NCBI GenBank assembly: GCA_030151985.1
Contig: JASLDZ010000403.1
Location: 1 to 9,877, forward strand
Length of the DNA: 9,877 nucleotides
DNA from: Caulobacteraceae bacterium
GTDB taxonomy: Bacteria > Pseudomonadota > Alphaproteobacteria > Caulobacterales > Caulobacteraceae
Direction of reading: 5' to 3'
Below, piece by piece: positions 7,745 to 9,877 of this stretch. The translations under genes and the position numbers were made by a program. The notes under the pieces are model-generated. The model ran no database searches and was not told where the DNA came from. It was given only the letters and a program-made list of their open reading frames with translations. Each line of letters opens with the position of its first letter. The first letter of the stretch is position 1.

Positions 7745-9148
7745 ATGGCCGACTACATCGTGCGCGACATCTCGCTCTCCGACTGGGGGGACAAGGAGAT
7801 CGCGATCGCCGAGACCGAGATGCCGGGCCTCATGGCCGTGCGCGCGGAGTTCGGGGGCGACCAGCCGCTGAAGGGCGCGCGCATCGCGGGCTCGCTGCAC
7901 ATGACGATCCAAACCGCCGTGTTGATCCAGACGCTGGAGGCGCTGGGCGCTGAGGTGCGCTGGGCCTCGTGCAACATCTTCTCCACCCAGGACCACGCCG
8001 CCGCCGCCATCGCCAAGGCCGGCACGCCCGTGTTCGCCGTGAAGGGCGAGACGCTGGAGGAGTACTGGGACTACGCCCACAAGATCTTCGAGTGGTCGGA
8101 CGGGGGCTACCCCAACCTGATCCTGGACGACGGCGGCGACGCCACCCTCCTGTGCGTGCTCGGCCCCAAGGCGGAGCAGGACGCCTCGGTGCTGGCCAAC
8201 CCGCAGAACGAGGAGGAGGAGGCGCTCTTCGCCGTGATGAAGCGCTACCTGGCCGAGAAGCCCGGCTTCTATTCGGGCATCCGCAACGCCATCAAGGGCG
8301 TCAGCGAGGAGACCACCACGGGCGTGCACCGCCTGTACGAGATGGCCAGGAAGGGCGAGCTGCCGTTCCCCGCCATCAACGTCAACGACAGCGTCACCAA
8401 GTCCAAGTTCGACAACCTCTACGGCTGCCGCGAGAGCCTGGTCGACGCCATCCGCCGGGGCACCGACGTGATGCTGGCGGGCAAGGTGGCGGTGGTGTGC
8501 GGCTACGGCGACGTGGGCAAGGGCTCGGCCGCCTCGCTCCGCCAGGGCGGCGCACGGGTGAAGGTGACGGAGGTCGACCCGATCTGCGCCCTGCAGGCCG
8601 CGATGGAAGGCTACGAGGTGGTGACGCTGGAGGATGCGGCGTCCGAGGCCGACATCTTCGTCACCGCCACCGGCAACAAGGACGTCATCACCGTCGACGA
8701 CATGCGGGCGATGAAGAACAACGCCATCGTCTGCAACATCGGGCACTTCGACAGCGAGATCCAGGTCGCCGGCCTGAAGAACTTCAAGTGGGACGAGATC
8801 AAGCCGCAGGTCCACCACGTCGAGTTCCCGGACGGAAAGAAGATCATCCTGCTGTCCGAAGGCCGCCTCGTGAACCTCGGCAACGCGACGGGTCACCCCA
8901 GCTTCGTGATGAGCGCGTCCTTCACCAACCAGACGTTGGCGCAGATCGAGCTGTGGGCCAACGCCAACAGCGCGTCTCCGAAGTACAAGACTGACGTCTA
9001 CACGCTGCCCAAGCACCTGGACGAGAAGGTGGCCATGCTCCACCTCGACAAGCTGGGCGCTAAGCTGACCCAGCTGAAGCCCGACCAGGCCGCCTACATC
9101 GGCGTGCCGCAGGCCGGACCCTTCAAGCCGGAGCACTACCGCTACTGA
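7745..9148 (+). CDS. ahcY: Adenosylhomocysteinase (S-adenosylhomocysteine hydrolase)
   Basis: Protein of 467 residues. A cytoplasmic NAD-dependent enzyme that splits S-adenosylhomocysteine into adenosine and homocysteine, clearing the inhibitory product of methyltransferases and feeding the methionine cycle. Seen here: substrate-domain motifs GSLHMTIQTAVLI (49-61), CNIFSTQDHAAAAI (76-89) and DDGGDAT (128-134); SEETTTGVHRLYEM (187-200); NVNDSVTKSKFDNLYGCRESL (212-232), which includes the catalytic Lys and Asp; the Rossmann loop CGYGDVGKG (252-260); NIGHFD (331-336); HPSFVMSASF (384-393); and the typical C-terminal KPEHYRY. The segment at about 145-185, absent from shorter forms, marks the long bacterial and plant type. 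All parts are complete. It has its own promoter at 7686-7714 and an operator-like repeat behind it, and it converges on the gene at 9189. Confidence 0.98.
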   Translation: MADYIVRDISLSDWGDKEIAIAETEMPGLMAVRAEFGGDQPLKGARIAGSLHMTIQTAVLIQTLEALGAEVRWASCNIFSTQDHAAAAIAKAGTPVFAVKGETLEEYWDYAHKIFEWSDGGYPNLILDDGGDATLLCVLGPKAEQDASVLANPQNEEEEALFAVMKRYLAEKPGFYSGIRNAIKGVSEETTTGVHRLYEMARKGELPFPAINVNDSVTKSKFDNLYGCRESLVDAIRRGTDVMLAGKVAVVCGYGDVGKGSAASLRQGGARVKVTEVDPICALQAAMEGYEVVTLEDAASEADIFVTATGNKDVITVDDMRAMKNNAIVCNIGHFDSEIQVAGLKNFKWDEIKPQVHHVEFPDGKKIILLSEGRLVNLGNATGHPSFVMSASFTNQTLAQIELWANANSASPKYKTDVYTLPKHLDEKVAMLHLDKLGAKLTQLKPDQAAYIGVPQAGPFKPEHYRY

Positions 9149-9181
9149 GGCCCCCCGACGCCGGGCGGCGCGATCGGGGCC
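9149..9181. terminator. Hairpin between convergent genes, probable two-way terminator
   Basis: Right after the ahcY stop, GGCCCC (9149-9154) pairs with GGGGCC (9176-9181), enclosing a smaller CGCC-GGGC-GGCG hairpin. It fills most of the 40-base gap to the stop of the minus-strand gene. The fold is strong and well placed for both genes, but no T-run follows, as is frequent in GC-rich alphaproteobacteria. Confidence 0.45.
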
Positions 9182-9188
9182 GGCGGCG

Positions 9189-9877
9189 CTAGGGGTACAC
9201 GACCTTCCCGCCGACCCCGCTCGTCGCCGCCGAGCGGGGTCGCGTTGCGCCGGCGTTCACCCAGTAAAGCTCCGCGTGGCGGTCAAGGACTTCGTAGTTC
9301 CCGAGGTTCGGAATGGCGCCGCCCGTGGACAGGAAGTCGTTCAGGGGCAGCAGGTACGCCGATCCCGCCACGCCGCCCGGCAGATCGCCGAAGTTCGTGT
9401 AGTAGAAGCTGGCCCGCTCCCGCGAGCGGTTGGACAGTCCCGAGCTCCGCAACGACCGACAGGCGTTCAGCCCGTCGGCGAGCTTCGGCGAGTAGTGGCC
9501 GCTGGCGTTGCTGATGTAGGTCAGCCGCCCGGTGGCGGTGGTGCGGATGCAGCCGGCGAACATCACGTCTCCGCCCCCAAGGAACGACGAGTGGTGCCAG
9601 AAGCCGCCGGGCGTCCTGCCGGTGCGCGAATACCATGCGCCCTCGGGCGAGACCACGAACGTCGACTCGTCCACCAGGCCGGTGGAAGAGCCCATGGTGC
9701 TGAAAGGCACGCCGCCCAGTAGGATATGGTGCGTCGTCATCTCGAGTTCGTATTGCGCCCGGTCCTCGGGCTTGCTCACGAACTGAAGCATTTGCGCGTT
9801 GTCCATCCGGAAGGCGGGAGAAGCGCTGTAAGTCTTCAGATAGCGCCGCAGGAGGTATGCGATCTCGTGGTCGCTCT
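9189..9877 (-). CDS. C-terminal part of a protein with HHSSF...SGHY motif, partial
   Basis: The frame runs off the right edge, leaving the last 228 residues; it ends in TAG at 9189-9191. Met at 9806 (MDNAQMLQ) is internal rather than the start, because the frame continues upstream without a stop as SDHEIAYLLRRYLKTYSASPAFR. The visible part has a charged helical stretch, then beta-type segments: a region ending TFVVSPEGAWYSRT, HHSSFLGGGDVMFAGCI, GRLTYISNASGHYSPK and a helical ADGLNACRSL. A low-complexity tail follows (LPLNDFLSTGG, ending GGKVVYP). The HSSF-gap-AG-gap-SGHY-P signature resembles one I recall from plant IQ-motif (IQM) proteins and from bacterial effector- or toxin-like proteins of unknown activity. 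Without the N-terminus, function and location cannot be settled. It is an independent gene convergent with ahcY. Confidence 0.65.
   Translation of the reverse strand, partial: SDHEIAYLLRRYLKTYSASPAFRMDNAQMLQFVSKPEDRAQYELEMTTHHILLGGVPFSTMGSSTGLVDESTFVVSPEGAWYSRTGRTPGGFWHHSSFLGGGDVMFAGCIRTTATGRLTYISNASGHYSPKLADGLNACRSLRSSGLSNRSRERASFYYTNFGDLPGGVAGSAYLLPLNDFLSTGGAIPNLGNYEVLDRHAELYWVNAGATRPRSAATSGVGGKVVYP

Noticed and set aside
7676..9136. 486-residue open frame on the minus strand across ahcY
   Set aside because: Antisense to a fully conserved ahcY; composition (His, Val, Arg, Asp rich) is that of a shadow frame.

Overview
The window is GC-rich DNA (about 70% by eye) with long open frames on both strands. 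It carries recF followed directly by gyrB, an adenosylhomocysteinase of proteobacterial type, and promoter-like sequences that fit the Caulobacter housekeeping consensus (TTGACGS, 10-14 nt, GCTANAWC). Together these suggest an alphaproteobacterium, most likely Caulobacterales (Caulobacter, Phenylobacterium or Brevundimonas type). The genus cannot be fixed from this sequence alone.

Layout. (1) 2-109, minus: a 35-residue single-pass membrane protein with a good ribosome site and a hairpin-bearing leader. It diverges from (2) 384-890, plus, a multi-pass membrane protein of unknown function. The 274 bases between them hold two facing promoter candidates and several inverted repeats. (3) 946-2103 recF and 2126-4615 gyrB, in tandem. 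(4) 4635-5348, minus: a membrane-anchored proline/alanine-rich protein with four cysteines near its C-terminus, convergent with gyrB. (5) 5349-5891: a non-coding gap dominated by a head-to-head pair of about 175-bp repeat copies. Each copy folds into three or four hairpins, and the two copies differ by compensatory changes in the stems. (6) 5892-7667: a secreted M61-type metallopeptidase with a C-terminal PDZ domain. (7) 7664-7714: an AT-rich inverted repeat followed by a well-formed promoter, then 7745-9148 ahcY. (8) 9189-9877, minus: the C-terminal part of a protein with an HHSSF...SGHY motif, cut by the window edge.

How the genes work together. recF and gyrB are the usual DNA-maintenance pair (RecFOR gap repair and negative supercoiling), set close enough to share a transcript. 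ahcY is a methionine-cycle gene with its own promoter and an operator-like site whose form suits an ArsR-family S-adenosylhomocysteine-responsive repressor (SahR-like). The remaining genes look like independent envelope or secreted proteins. I see no CRISPR array, insertion sequence, prophage, tRNA or rRNA. The least ordinary items are the paired structured repeat at 5376-5786, the HHSSF/SGHY protein at the right edge, and the tiny membrane protein at the left edge.
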